From the NCBI RefSeq assembly GCF_039539005.1, contig NZ_BAABCP010000001.1, forward strand, positions 2,046,001 through 2,110,000: a stretch of DNA of 64,000 nt. The letters are read 5' to 3'. How positions within the stretch are numbered: the stretch's first letter is position 1; each line of letters starts with the position of its first letter. This DNA is from Microbacterium soli. GTDB taxonomy: Bacteria > Actinomycetota > Actinomycetes > Actinomycetales > Microbacteriaceae. Position numbers and translations under genes: made by a program. This document shows, in pieces, positions 22,137 to 30,187 of this stretch. The notes under the pieces were generated by a model, which saw only the letters and a list, made by a program, of their open reading frames with translations, did no database searches and was not told where the DNA came from.

Positions 22137-22263
22137 TTGCGTCGACGTTCCCGCCTGCATAAGCTGACTTCAGCCGAATCTCATTCCGGCTTCAGCGCGC
22201 CCGACACCCTCGAACGCGGGTCGCGCGTGGGCGGCACCTCATTCCCCCCGTGAGGTGCCGCCC
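22137..22263 (+). ncRNA. Candidate small RNA between acsA and the tad cluster
   Basis: The 391 bases between the divergent acsA and tadA genes hold no credible protein. They do hold a promoter-like pair, TTGCGT (22137-22142) and TAAGCT (22160-22165), 17 bases apart. About 60 bases downstream is a perfect 13-bp hairpin, GGGCGGCACCTCA/TGAGGTGCCGCCC (22229-22241, 22251-22263). A terminator-like hairpin with no gene in front of it on either strand suggests a short transcript of about 90 bases. No known RNA family is recognised, and there is no T tail. Confidence 0.35.
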
Positions 22264-22398
22264 TTCGGCGTCTTCGGGGCGGGTGTTCGGCCTCTCCGGC
22301 GTCGTCCGGATGCGGGCGTTCTCCCTGCACAGTCGGCGGATCCCGCGGGTTGTGCACAGCCGCCGGGATTCCGCGGTCGGCGGGTCCGTTCGCCGATC

Positions 22399-22404
22399 TA
22401 GCGT
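22399..22404 (+). promoter_or_regulatory. Leaderless-type -10 box for the tad cluster
   Basis: TAGCGT is followed by six bases and the ATG of the tad ATPase gene at 22411. Confidence 0.5.
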
Positions 22405-22410
22405 CGTGGC

Positions 22411-23409
22411 ATGCCAGATCCGTTCGTGCTCCGACCCCGCGGCGCGGCGCGCGCAGGCGTTGTCGCCCCCGCGCTGTCCGTCGATCCCGTCTTCGGCGCC
22501 CTGGCCGAGCACGTGCAGGACCCGCGGGCCACCGACATCTTCGTCAACGGGCCCGGCGGGCTCTTCGTCGACCGCGGCTCGGGGGCGGAGCGGATCGCCG
22601 GGTGGGAGGCGTCCGAGCGGGAGGTGCGCGACCTCGCCGTCGCCCTCGTCGGCGCGGGCGGCAGGCACCTCGACGACCAGTCGCCGTGCGTGGACGTGCG
22701 CCTGGAGGGCGGCATCCGCGTGCACGCCGTGCTCGCACCCGTCTCGGTGTCCGGCACGGCGCTGTCGATACGCGTGCCGCGCGTGCTCGGTGCCGACCTG
22801 GACGCGCTGGCGGCATCCGGCACCTTCTCCGCGCGGCAGGGGGAGTGGCTGCGCTCGCTCGTCGCGGAGCGCGCGAACATCCTCATCACCGGGGGCACCG
22901 GCACGGGCAAGACCACGCTGCTGACCGCCGTGCTGTCGGAAGTGGGCGAGCGGGAGCGCATCGTCACCATCGAGGACGTCGCGGAGCTGCGGCCGCGGCA
23001 TCCGCATCACATCTCCCTCGAAGTACGACAGCCGAATCTGGAGGGCGCCGGGCGGATCACGCTCGCGATGCTGGTGCGCGAGTCACTGCGGATGCGGCCG
23101 GACCGTCTCGTCGTCGGCGAATGCCGCGGCGAGGAGGTGCGCGAACTGCTGACCGCGCTGAACACCGGGCACGACGGCGGCGCCGGCACGATGCACGCCA
23201 GCGGTCTGGCGGACGTGCCCGCCCGGCTGGAGGCGCTGGGGGCGCTCGCGGGGATGGACGCGATCGCGCTGGCGCGACAGGCGGTGAGCGCCTTCACGAT
23301 CGTGCTGCACCTGGAGCGCGGCTCCGACGGCCGGCGGCGCCTCGCCCACGCGGGAAGGTTCACCGTCGACGGGGACCGGCTGGGGATCGTCGAGGTGGAG
23401 CCGTGGTGA
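22411..23409 (+). CDS. TadA/CpaF-type secretion ATPase
   Basis: The protein has 332 residues, shorter than CpaF because the N-terminal extension is missing. Walker A is GGTGTGKTTLL; VTIEDVAEL and HGGAGTMHA are the Asp and His boxes of type II/IV secretion ATPases. It would power assembly of Flp/Tad pili from the cytoplasm. It is the first gene of a cluster with TadB/C-like, pilin-like and TadE-like proteins, ordered as Rv3659c-Rv3654c in Mycobacterium tuberculosis. Confidence 0.9.
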   Translation: MPDPFVLRPRGAARAGVVAPALSVDPVFGALAEHVQDPRATDIFVNGPGGLFVDRGSGAERIAGWEASEREVRDLAVALVGAGGRHLDDQSPCVDVRLEGGIRVHAVLAPVSVSGTALSIRVPRVLGADLDALAASGTFSARQGEWLRSLVAERANILITGGTGTGKTTLLTAVLSEVGERERIVTIEDVAELRPRHPHHISLEVRQPNLEGAGRITLAMLVRESLRMRPDRLVVGECRGEEVRELLTALNTGHDGGAGTMHASGLADVPARLEALGALAGMDAIALARQAVSAFTIVLHLERGSDGRRRLAHAGRFTVDGDRLGIVEVEPW

Positions 23410-24302
23410 GGCTGAGACGGCCCGTTCGACGGGATCCGGATGCGTCCGCGGCGGCGGCCGCCGTGCGGACCCTGGCGGTGCTGCTGCAGGCCGGTGCCAG
23501 GCCCATGACCGCGTGGCGTCATCTGGCCGACACCGGCGACCCCGTCGCCGTCCGGGTCGTGGACAGGTGCGCCGCCGGAGCGGAACTCGCGGGCGCGATC
23601 GATGCGGAGGGCGGGACGTGGTCGGACGTGGCGTCGGCCTGGGAGATCGCCACGATCGTGGGCGCGCCGCTCGCGGACGTGCTGCGCTCGCTCGCGGAGT
23701 CGCTGCAGGACGCGGCCTCCGCCGCCGACGACGTGCGCATCGCGCTCGCCGAGCCGGCCGGGACCGCACGGCTGCTGCTGTGGCTGCCGCTGGCCGGCCT
23801 GCTGCTGGGATTCGCGCTGGGATTCGACACGGTCGGCGTGCTGCTGACCAACCCGTTCGGCATCGTCTGCGCGGCGGCCGGCCTGGCGCTGGTGGGTCTG
23901 GCGAGGCTGTGGACCGCGCGCATGGTGCGCCGTGCCGCACCGGACCCGGGTACGCCCGGCATGCACGCCGAGCTCGTGGCCGTCGCGCTCTCCGGCGGAG
24001 CGGGGATCCCGCGGGCGCTGCGGCTGGTCGAGCACAGCACGGCCGAGTCCGTCGAGGGTCGGGCCGCCACGGATGCTGTGCTCGAGCTGTCCCGCAGCGC
24101 GGGTGTGCCCGCGGGGGCGCTGCTGCGCGCCGCGGCCGCGCAGCAGCGCCAGCAGGCGCGGGTGCAGGGCCGGGTCCGCGCGGCCCGGCTGTCCTCCGCA
24201 CTGCTCCTGCCGCTGGGGGCGTGCACGCTGCCGGCCTTCCTGCTGCTGGGCGTGGCGCCCTTGATGCTCAGCGTGCTGGGCTCCACGCCGCTGCCGGTGT
24301 GA
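23406..24302 (+). CDS. TadB/TadC-like membrane protein (type II secretion F family)
   Basis: The protein has 298 residues with hydrophobic segments near the middle (LLLWLPLAGLLLGFAL and the next segment) and at the C-terminus. Two similar soluble blocks, VRTLAVLLQAGARPMTAW and LVAVALSGGAGIPRAL, suggest a fusion of two T2SSF-like halves. In mycobacteria these are two genes (Rv3658c and Rv3657c). It would form the inner-membrane platform of the Tad machine. The GTG overlaps the stop of the ATPase gene; a GTG three bases earlier is equally possible. Confidence 0.8.
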   Translation: MRLRRPVRRDPDASAAAAAVRTLAVLLQAGARPMTAWRHLADTGDPVAVRVVDRCAAGAELAGAIDAEGGTWSDVASAWEIATIVGAPLADVLRSLAESLQDAASAADDVRIALAEPAGTARLLLWLPLAGLLLGFALGFDTVGVLLTNPFGIVCAAAGLALVGLARLWTARMVRRAAPDPGTPGMHAELVAVALSGGAGIPRALRLVEHSTAESVEGRAATDAVLELSRSAGVPAGALLRAAAAQQRQQARVQGRVRAARLSSALLLPLGACTLPAFLLLGVAPLMLSVLGSTPLPV

Positions 24303-24354
24303 CCCCGGCCCATCCGGGCGAGAGACGCCTCGGACGAGAGAGAGAAGGAATGAC

Positions 24355-24558
24355 ATGACGAACGACGAATTGCCCGAACTGACCCGGCGTCGCGCCGCCC
24401 GCCTGTTCACGGACGAGTCCGGAGCCGCGACCGCGGAGTACGCCATCACGACGATGGCGGCGGTGGCGTTCGCGGGGCTGCTGGTGGTGATCATGCGCAG
24501 TGATGAGGTGCGGGGCATCCTCACCGACCTCGTGCGGCGGGCGCTGACGGTGTCATGA
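24355..24558 (+). CDS. DUF4244 Flp-pilin-like protein
   Basis: The protein has 67 residues. A basic N-terminus leads to ESGAATAEYAITTMAAVAFAG. Cleavage after Gly would place Glu and Tyr at mature positions 5 and 6, as in Flp pilins, followed by one hydrophobic helix. DUF4244 proteins occupy this slot in actinobacterial tad clusters and are the presumed pilin. No prepilin peptidase is in the window. GAGAAGGA lies before the ATG. Confidence 0.8.
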   Translation: MTNDELPELTRRRAARLFTDESGAATAEYAITTMAAVAFAGLLVVIMRSDEVRGILTDLVRRALTVS

Positions 24559-24929
24559 CCGGCGCGGTGCGGGGGAGGGGATCCGCCGCAGACCATGACG
24601 CCCGGGAGCGGGGCTCGGTCGTCGCGGAGCTCGCCATCGCGCTGCCGGCCGTGCTGCTGACGCTGCTGCTGGGCGTCGGAGCGCTGCACACCGCCGCCAC
24701 CCAGGTGGCGCTGCAGGACGCCGCGGCCGACGCCGCGCGACTGCTGGGGCGCGGCGAGGGCGCCGATCGCGCCGCGGGCGTGGTGCGCGCGTCGGTCGAC
24801 GGCGCCCGGATGTCGGCGAGCGATGCGGATGACCTGGTCTGCGTCACCGCGTCCGCGCGGGTCGGCGTCGGCAGGCTGATCAGCATCCCGCTGCGCATGC
24901 GCAGCTGTGCGCTGCGCGGTGGTCTGTGA
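24555..24929 (+). CDS. TadE-like minor pilin
   Basis: The protein has 124 residues. RERGSVVAELAIALPAVLLTLLLGVGAL is the TadE signature: a Glu at the start of a single membrane helix. Two Cys follow in a small extracytoplasmic domain. The ATG overlaps the DUF4244 stop (ATGA). It corresponds in position to Rv3655c. Confidence 0.8.
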   Translation: MTGAVRGRGSAADHDARERGSVVAELAIALPAVLLTLLLGVGALHTAATQVALQDAAADAARLLGRGEGADRAAGVVRASVDGARMSASDADDLVCVTASARVGVGRLISIPLRMRSCALRGGL

Positions 24930-24981
24930 ATGCGCGGCCGGGCCACCACGACAGGAGGATCCTCGGCAGAAGGAGGGGAGC

Positions 24982-25308
24982 ATGGCCGGCACCGCCTTGG
25001 CGGCAGGCGTGCTGACCGTCGCCGCCACGCTGTCGGTCGGGCTGGCGGGCGTCGGCGGCGCGGCGGTCACCGCTCAGCGCGCGGCGGGGGCGGCGGATGC
25101 GGCGGCGGTCGCCGCAGCGGATGCCGCATCCGGGGCGATCGTGACCGACGAGGACCCCTGCGTGCTGGCCGCCAGGGTCGCGTCCGCGTCGGGGACAGCG
25201 CTGACCGCCTGCACGGTCGAGGGGCTCACGGCGACCGTGCAGGTCGCGGCCCCCTTCGCGGGGCTGGTGGCGGCATCCCGTGCCAGGGCGGGTCCGCCCG
25301 GCGGATGA
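24982..25308 (+). CDS. Rv3654c-like TadE-related protein
   Basis: The protein has 108 residues from the ATG, which has the near-perfect SD AGAAGGAGGGG five bases upstream. One hydrophobic helix (AGTALAAGVLTVAATLSVGLAGV) is followed by an Ala-rich region with two Cys. It is the last gene of the tad cluster, where actinobacteria have an Rv3654c-type protein. In-frame GTGs at 24907 or 24919 would add EGS just before the helix, as relatives have, so the start is not certain. Confidence 0.65.
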   Translation: MAGTALAAGVLTVAATLSVGLAGVGGAAVTAQRAAGAADAAAVAAADAASGAIVTDEDPCVLAARVASASGTALTACTVEGLTATVQVAAPFAGLVAASRARAGPPGG

Positions 25309-25487
25309 CGCGATGGCTCGTATGCCGCCGGTGCGGCGCTGTTCCGCGTACTCTGGTCTGGTCGCCGCATCCCGTATCCGCTCCGGATGCACGAGGGCTG
25401 CCGGCGGCCCAGACCCCTCGTCTCCGCCTTCGGCACCGGCGGCATCGTGCCCGTGCGATGCTGTGCCCGCCCCAGAAGAGCGGTGTG

Positions 25488-25493
25488 TATGGT
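25488..25493 (+). promoter_or_regulatory. -10 box TATGGT for topA
   Basis: TATGGT with TG just upstream (extended -10) lies 25 bases before the topA start. A GAAAGGA ribosome binding site lies between. The 180 bases before it, after the tad cluster, show no gene. Confidence 0.5.
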
Positions 25494-25517
25494 GTGCTTC
25501 GGAGAAAGGACGCACTC

Positions 25518-28343
25518 TTGGCACAAGGCAAGAAGCTCGTCATCGTCGAGTCCCCGACGAAGATGCGATCGATTCAGGGCTACCTCGGCGACGGCTACGA
25601 GGTGCTCAGCTCGGTCGGCCACATCCGCGACCTGGCCGACAAGCGCGACATCCCCGCCGCCGACAAGAAGGCCTACGGGAAGTACTCGATCGACGTCGAC
25701 AACGACTTCGACCCCTACTACGTCGTCTCCGATCGCAAGGCCAAGACCGTCGCCGAGCTCAAGCGAGCGCTGAAGACCGCCGACGAGCTCCTGCTCGCCA
25801 CCGATGAGGACCGCGAGGGCGAGGCCATCGCCTGGCACCTGCTGGAGACCCTCAAGCCCAAGGTGCCCGTCAAGCGCATGGTGTTCCACGAGATCACCAA
25901 GGACGCGATCCAGGCGGCCGTCGGGCGCACCCGCGACCTGGACCTCGCGCTCGTGGACGCGCAGGAGACGCGCCGCATCCTCGACCGGCTGTACGGCTGG
26001 GACGTCTCCCCGGTGCTGTGGTACAAGGTCAAGTCCGGCCTGTCGGCGGGGCGCGTGCAGTCCGCCGCCACACGCATGATCGTCGACCGCGAGCGCGAGC
26101 GGATGGCGTTCGTCTCCGCCGAGTACTGGGACGTCGAGGCGACCGCCTCCGGCCAGGGGCAGGGCTTCGGGGTGCGGCTCGTGCGCGTCGACGGCGGGCA
26201 GCTCGCCCGCGGCACCGACTTCGACGACACCGGGAAGCTCAAGAAGGCCGTCGTCGTGCTGTCCGAGGCGGAGGCGGCGGCCCTCGCCGCGGCCGTCGAT
26301 GCATCCGGTGCGGCCACGGTCAGCAGGGTCGAGGCCAAGCCCGGCACGCGCAGCCCCTACGCCCCCTTCACCACCTCCACGATGCAGCAGGAGGCCGGTC
26401 GCAAGCTCTCGATGAGCGCCAAGCAGGCGATGAGCGTCGCCCAGCGCCTGTACGAGAAGGGGTACATCACCTATATGCGCACCGACTCGACGGCGCTGTC
26501 CACGCAGGCCGTCCAGGCCGCCCGCAGTCAGGCCGTCGCGCTGTACGGCGACGGCGCGGTGCCGCTCAAACCCCGCGTGTACAAGTCCAAGAGCAAGAAC
26601 GCGCAGGAGGCGCACGAGGCCATCCGCCCCTCCGGAGAGACGTTCCGCACTCCGGCATCCGTCTCCTCCCAGCTGGACCGTGAGGAGAGCCGCCTCTACG
26701 AGCTGATCTGGAAGCGCACCGTCGCCAGCCAGATGTCGGATGCCAAGTACGAGACCACCACGGTCACCCTCGAGACGGAGGCCGACGGCAAGCGACTCGA
26801 GTTCACGGCATCCGGCACCGTGTACACCTTCAAGGGGTTCCTGGAGGCGTACGAGGAGGGACGCGACGAGAAGCGCAACGCGCAGGACTCGGCCGCGAAC
26901 CAGTCGCTGCCCGCCGTCGCCGTCGGCGACGAGCTGGTGATGGCGGATGCCGAGGCCAAGGGCCATCGCACCACCCCCAAGCCCCGCTACACGGAGGCGT
27001 CGCTGGTCAAGGCGCTCGAGGAGCACGGCATCGGGCGTCCGTCCACGTTCGCGAGCATCATCGGCACCGTCCTCGATCGCGGCTACGCCACCAAGCGCGG
27101 GCAGGCGCTCGTGCCCACCTGGCTGGCGTTCAGCGTCGTGCGCCTGCTCGAGGAGCACTTCGCCGAGCTGATCGACTACGACTTCACGGCCGCCCTCGAG
27201 GACGACCTCGACGCCATCGCCCGCGGTGAGCAGAACCGCAACGAGTGGCTGCGCTCCTTCTACTTCGGCTCGGACGCGCACGTCGGGCTGCGGCAGATCG
27301 TCGACAACCTCGGCGAGATCGACGCCCGCGCCCTGAACTCCACACGCATCACCGACACCGTCACGCTGCGGTTCGGCAAATACGGCCCATATCTCGAGGT
27401 GATCGACCCGGCGAACCCGGACGCCAAGCCGAGGATCGTCAACGTGCCGGAGGATCTCGCCCCCGACGAGCTGACCGCGGCGAAGGCGCAGGAGCTCGTC
27501 GACGCACCGGTCGCGGGCGACCGCGTGCTGGGCGTGAACCCCGACAACGGCAAGGTCATCGTCGTCAAGGACGGCCGGTTCGGGCCCTACGTGCAGGAGA
27601 ACGAGCCCGTCGCCGAGGACGCCGCGGTGGATGAGAGCACCGGCGAGGTCGTGGACGCCCCGCCCGCCAAGAAGAAGCGCACCAAGAAGGAGGCTGCGCC
27701 CAAGCCGCGTACGGCCTCGCTGTTCCGGTCCATGTCGGTGGACACCATCGACCTGGACACGGCGCTGTCGCTGCTCAGCCTGCCTCGTGTGGTGGGGCAG
27801 GACCCGGAGTCCGGTGAGGACATCACCGCGCAGAACGGTCGCTTCGGACCGTATCTGAAGAAGGGCACCGACTCCCGCTCGCTGGAGAACGAGGCGCAGA
27901 TCTTCGAGATCACCCTCGAGAAGGCGCTGGAGCTGTACGCGCAGCCGAAGTACGGGGCGCGTCGAGCCAGCAGCGCGCTCAAGGAGTTCGACGCCGATCC
28001 CGTCAGCGGCAAGCCCATCCGCATCCGTGACGGGCGCTTCGGCGCGTACGTCACCGACGGCGAGACCAACGTCACGATCCCGCGCGGGCAGACCCCCGAC
28101 GACATCACCTTCGAGATCGCCGTGCAGATGCTCGCCGACAAGCGGGCCAAGGGCCCTGCGCCCAAGCGCGGCCGGACCGCCGCGAAGAAGGCTCCCGCGA
28201 AGAAGACGGCGGCGAAGTCCTCCACCAAGGCACCGGCCAGGACGGATGCCGAGAAGGCGGCCGCACGATCCGCTGCGGCGAAGAAGGCCGCGGCCACGCG
28301 GGCGGCGAACGCGGCGGCGAAGAAGCAGACGGCGGGATCGTGA
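25518..28343 (+). CDS. topA: DNA topoisomerase I
   Basis: The protein has 941 residues and relaxes negative supercoils. The N-terminal Toprim domain opens KKLVIVESPTKMRSIQGYLG, and the catalytic tyrosine is Y319 in YMRTDST. The C-terminus has no zinc fingers; it has repeated topoisomerase modules recognisable by FGPYL/FGPYV/FGAYV, and a Lys/Ala-rich tail of about 60 residues as in other actinobacteria. TTG is the start: it gives the family N-terminus AQGKKLVIVESP and is preceded by AAAGGA. The long upstream open frame is not coding. Confidence 0.95.
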   Translation: MAQGKKLVIVESPTKMRSIQGYLGDGYEVLSSVGHIRDLADKRDIPAADKKAYGKYSIDVDNDFDPYYVVSDRKAKTVAELKRALKTADELLLATDEDREGEAIAWHLLETLKPKVPVKRMVFHEITKDAIQAAVGRTRDLDLALVDAQETRRILDRLYGWDVSPVLWYKVKSGLSAGRVQSAATRMIVDRERERMAFVSAEYWDVEATASGQGQGFGVRLVRVDGGQLARGTDFDDTGKLKKAVVVLSEAEAAALAAAVDASGAATVSRVEAKPGTRSPYAPFTTSTMQQEAGRKLSMSAKQAMSVAQRLYEKGYITYMRTDSTALSTQAVQAARSQAVALYGDGAVPLKPRVYKSKSKNAQEAHEAIRPSGETFRTPASVSSQLDREESRLYELIWKRTVASQMSDAKYETTTVTLETEADGKRLEFTASGTVYTFKGFLEAYEEGRDEKRNAQDSAANQSLPAVAVGDELVMADAEAKGHRTTPKPRYTEASLVKALEEHGIGRPSTFASIIGTVLDRGYATKRGQALVPTWLAFSVVRLLEEHFAELIDYDFTAALEDDLDAIARGEQNRNEWLRSFYFGSDAHVGLRQIVDNLGEIDARALNSTRITDTVTLRFGKYGPYLEVIDPANPDAKPRIVNVPEDLAPDELTAAKAQELVDAPVAGDRVLGVNPDNGKVIVVKDGRFGPYVQENEPVAEDAAVDESTGEVVDAPPAKKKRTKKEAAPKPRTASLFRSMSVDTIDLDTALSLLSLPRVVGQDPESGEDITAQNGRFGPYLKKGTDSRSLENEAQIFEITLEKALELYAQPKYGARRASSALKEFDADPVSGKPIRIRDGRFGAYVTDGETNVTIPRGQTPDDITFEIAVQMLADKRAKGPAPKRGRTAAKKAPAKKTAAKSSTKAPARTDAEKAAARSAAAKKAAATRAANAAAKKQTAGS

Positions 28344-28966
28344 GCCCCGCACCGGGACTGTGGATCACCTTCGAGGGCGGTGACGGCTCGGGCAAGAGCA
28401 CGCAGGCCGAGCGGCTGGCGCGATGGATCGGTGAGCGCGGGCGCACGGTGCTGCAGACCCGCGAGCCCGGCGGAACGGAGGTCGGCGGGCTGATCCGCCG
28501 GATCGTGCTGCATCATCGCGGTGACATCGCCCCGCGGGCGGAGGCACTGCTGTACGCCGCCGATCGCGCGCATCATGTGGCGACGCTCGTGCGTCCGGCG
28601 CTCGCGCGCGGCGAGGTCGTCATCCAGGACCGCTACCTGGACTCCTCGGTCGCCTACCAGGGGGCGGGCCGGGTGCTGGACGCCGCGCAGGTCCGCGACC
28701 TGTCGCTGTGGGCCGCGGAGGACGCGCTGCCCGACGTGACGGTGCTGCTGGACATCGACCCCGCCGACGCGCGCAGGCGGCTGGACGCCGCCGACAAGCC
28801 CTTCGACCGGCTCGAGGCCGAGCAGGCGGAGTTCCACGGCCGCGTGCGGGACGCGTACCTGCGGCTGGCGGAGGCGGAGCCGGAGCGCTTCCTCGTCGTG
28901 GACGCCGCGCAGGACCCGGATGACATCGCCGCCGTGATCCGCGCCCGCATCGCCGTCCATCTCTGA
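28340..28966 (+). CDS. tmk: Thymidylate kinase
   Basis: The protein has 208 residues and phosphorylates dTMP to dTDP. The P-loop is FEGGDGSGKSTQ; DRYLDSSVAYQGAGR is the conserved substrate motif and LDIDPADARRRL follows the lid. The GTG overlaps the topA stop (GTGA), so the two are translationally coupled. Together with tdk it supplies dTTP. Confidence 0.95.
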   Translation: MSPAPGLWITFEGGDGSGKSTQAERLARWIGERGRTVLQTREPGGTEVGGLIRRIVLHHRGDIAPRAEALLYAADRAHHVATLVRPALARGEVVIQDRYLDSSVAYQGAGRVLDAAQVRDLSLWAAEDALPDVTVLLDIDPADARRRLDAADKPFDRLEAEQAEFHGRVRDAYLRLAEAEPERFLVVDAAQDPDDIAAVIRARIAVHL

Positions 28967-29016
28967 CGGCACCCAGCCCTGCTCGGCGGGAGCACGGGGA
29001 TGTCGGGTGCGCCGGT

Positions 29017-29022
29017 TAGGCT
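29017..29022 (+). promoter_or_regulatory. -10 box seven bases before holB
   Basis: TAGGCT, then GGAGACC, then the ATG at 29030. This favours the start at 29030 over the ATG at 29000. Confidence 0.5.
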
Positions 29023-29029
29023 GGAGACC

Positions 29030-30187
29030 ATGACCGCCGCCGGAATCGCCCCCTTACCGTGGAGCGAGGTGTGGGGTCAGGACGGCGCGGTGCAGACGCT
29101 GCAGCAGGCGGCATCCGACCCCGCTGCCCTCTCTCACGCGTGGCTCATCACCGGTCCGCCGGGTTCAGGACGCTCCACCCTGGCGTATGCGTTCGCCGCG
29201 GCGCTCATCGCCGAGCACCCGGACGACGAGAACACCATGCGGCAGGTCCTCGCCGGCACGCACCCGGATCTCACGGCGCTGCGCACCGACAAGATCATCA
29301 TCACGATCAAGGAGGCGCGCGAACTCGTCGAGCGCTCCTACTTCGCCCCCTCCGCGGGGCGCTACCGAGTGATCGTCGTCGAGGACGCCGATCGCATGGT
29401 GGAACGCACCTCGAACGTGCTGCTGAAGGCGCTCGAGGAGCCGCCGGAGCGGACGATCTGGGTGCTGTGCGCCCCCAGCGAAGCCGACCTGCTTCCCACG
29501 ATCCGCTCTCGAGTGCGCGCCCTGCGCCTGCGCGAGCCCGAGGTCGCCGACGTCGCACGCCTCATCACGCTGCGCACCGGAGCCGACCCCGCCACAGCCG
29601 AGCAGGCCGCCCGACACGCGCAGCGCCACATCGGCATGGCGCAGCGGCTCGCCACAGACGAGGGCGCCCGCCGCAGGCGGGAGGAGACCCTGCGCGCCGT
29701 GCTGAACGTGCGCGGCGTCGGCACGGCCGTCGAGGTGGCCGGGCGCATCATCCAGGCCGCGACCGACGACGCCAAGGCGCTCACCGCCGAGCGCGACGCC
29801 GCCGAGCGCGCCGCCCTGCTGCGCACCGTGGGCGTCGCCGAGGGGCAGGCGGTGCCGCCCGCGGTGCGCCCGCAGATCTCCGCGCTCGAGGACGACCAGC
29901 GCAAGCGCGCCTCGCGCAGCCTCCGCGACGGCATCGACCGGGTGCTCACCGACCTGCAGTCGATGTACCGCGATGTCGTGATGCTGCAGTTCGGCCGCAC
30001 CGACGGCCTCATCAACAGCGAGCTGAGGGCCGAGCTCGACGCCCTCGCCGCCGCCTGGCCGGTCGAGCGCTCCCTCATCGCCCTCGACGCCATCGCCGAC
30101 ACCCGGGAGTCGCTGGAGCGCAACGTCTCGCCTCTGCTGGCAGCGGAGAGCCTCCTGGTGACCATCTCCAGCGGAAGGACCCCGTGA
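29030..30187 (+). CDS. holB: DNA polymerase III subunit delta'
   Basis: The protein has 385 residues and is a clamp-loader subunit. The AAA+ fold has GPPGSGRST at the P-loop, with Arg in place of the catalytic Lys, which fits a delta' that does not hydrolyse ATP. VVEDADRM, NVLLKALEEPPERTIW and LLPTIRSRVRALRL are the usual blocks. The zinc module is missing, as expected for delta'. The gene follows tmk, the common actinobacterial order, and overlaps the next gene. Confidence 0.92.
   Translation: MTAAGIAPLPWSEVWGQDGAVQTLQQAASDPAALSHAWLITGPPGSGRSTLAYAFAAALIAEHPDDENTMRQVLAGTHPDLTALRTDKIIITIKEARELVERSYFAPSAGRYRVIVVEDADRMVERTSNVLLKALEEPPERTIWVLCAPSEADLLPTIRSRVRALRLREPEVADVARLITLRTGADPATAEQAARHAQRHIGMAQRLATDEGARRRREETLRAVLNVRGVGTAVEVAGRIIQAATDDAKALTAERDAAERAALLRTVGVAEGQAVPPAVRPQISALEDDQRKRASRSLRDGIDRVLTDLQSMYRDVVMLQFGRTDGLINSELRAELDALAAAWPVERSLIALDAIADTRESLERNVSPLLAAESLLVTISSGRTP

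Noticed and set aside
22047-22253. A 68-codon open frame upstream of the tad cluster
   Set aside because: No SD or -10 box at its start, low-complexity composition, and it runs into the hairpin at 22229.
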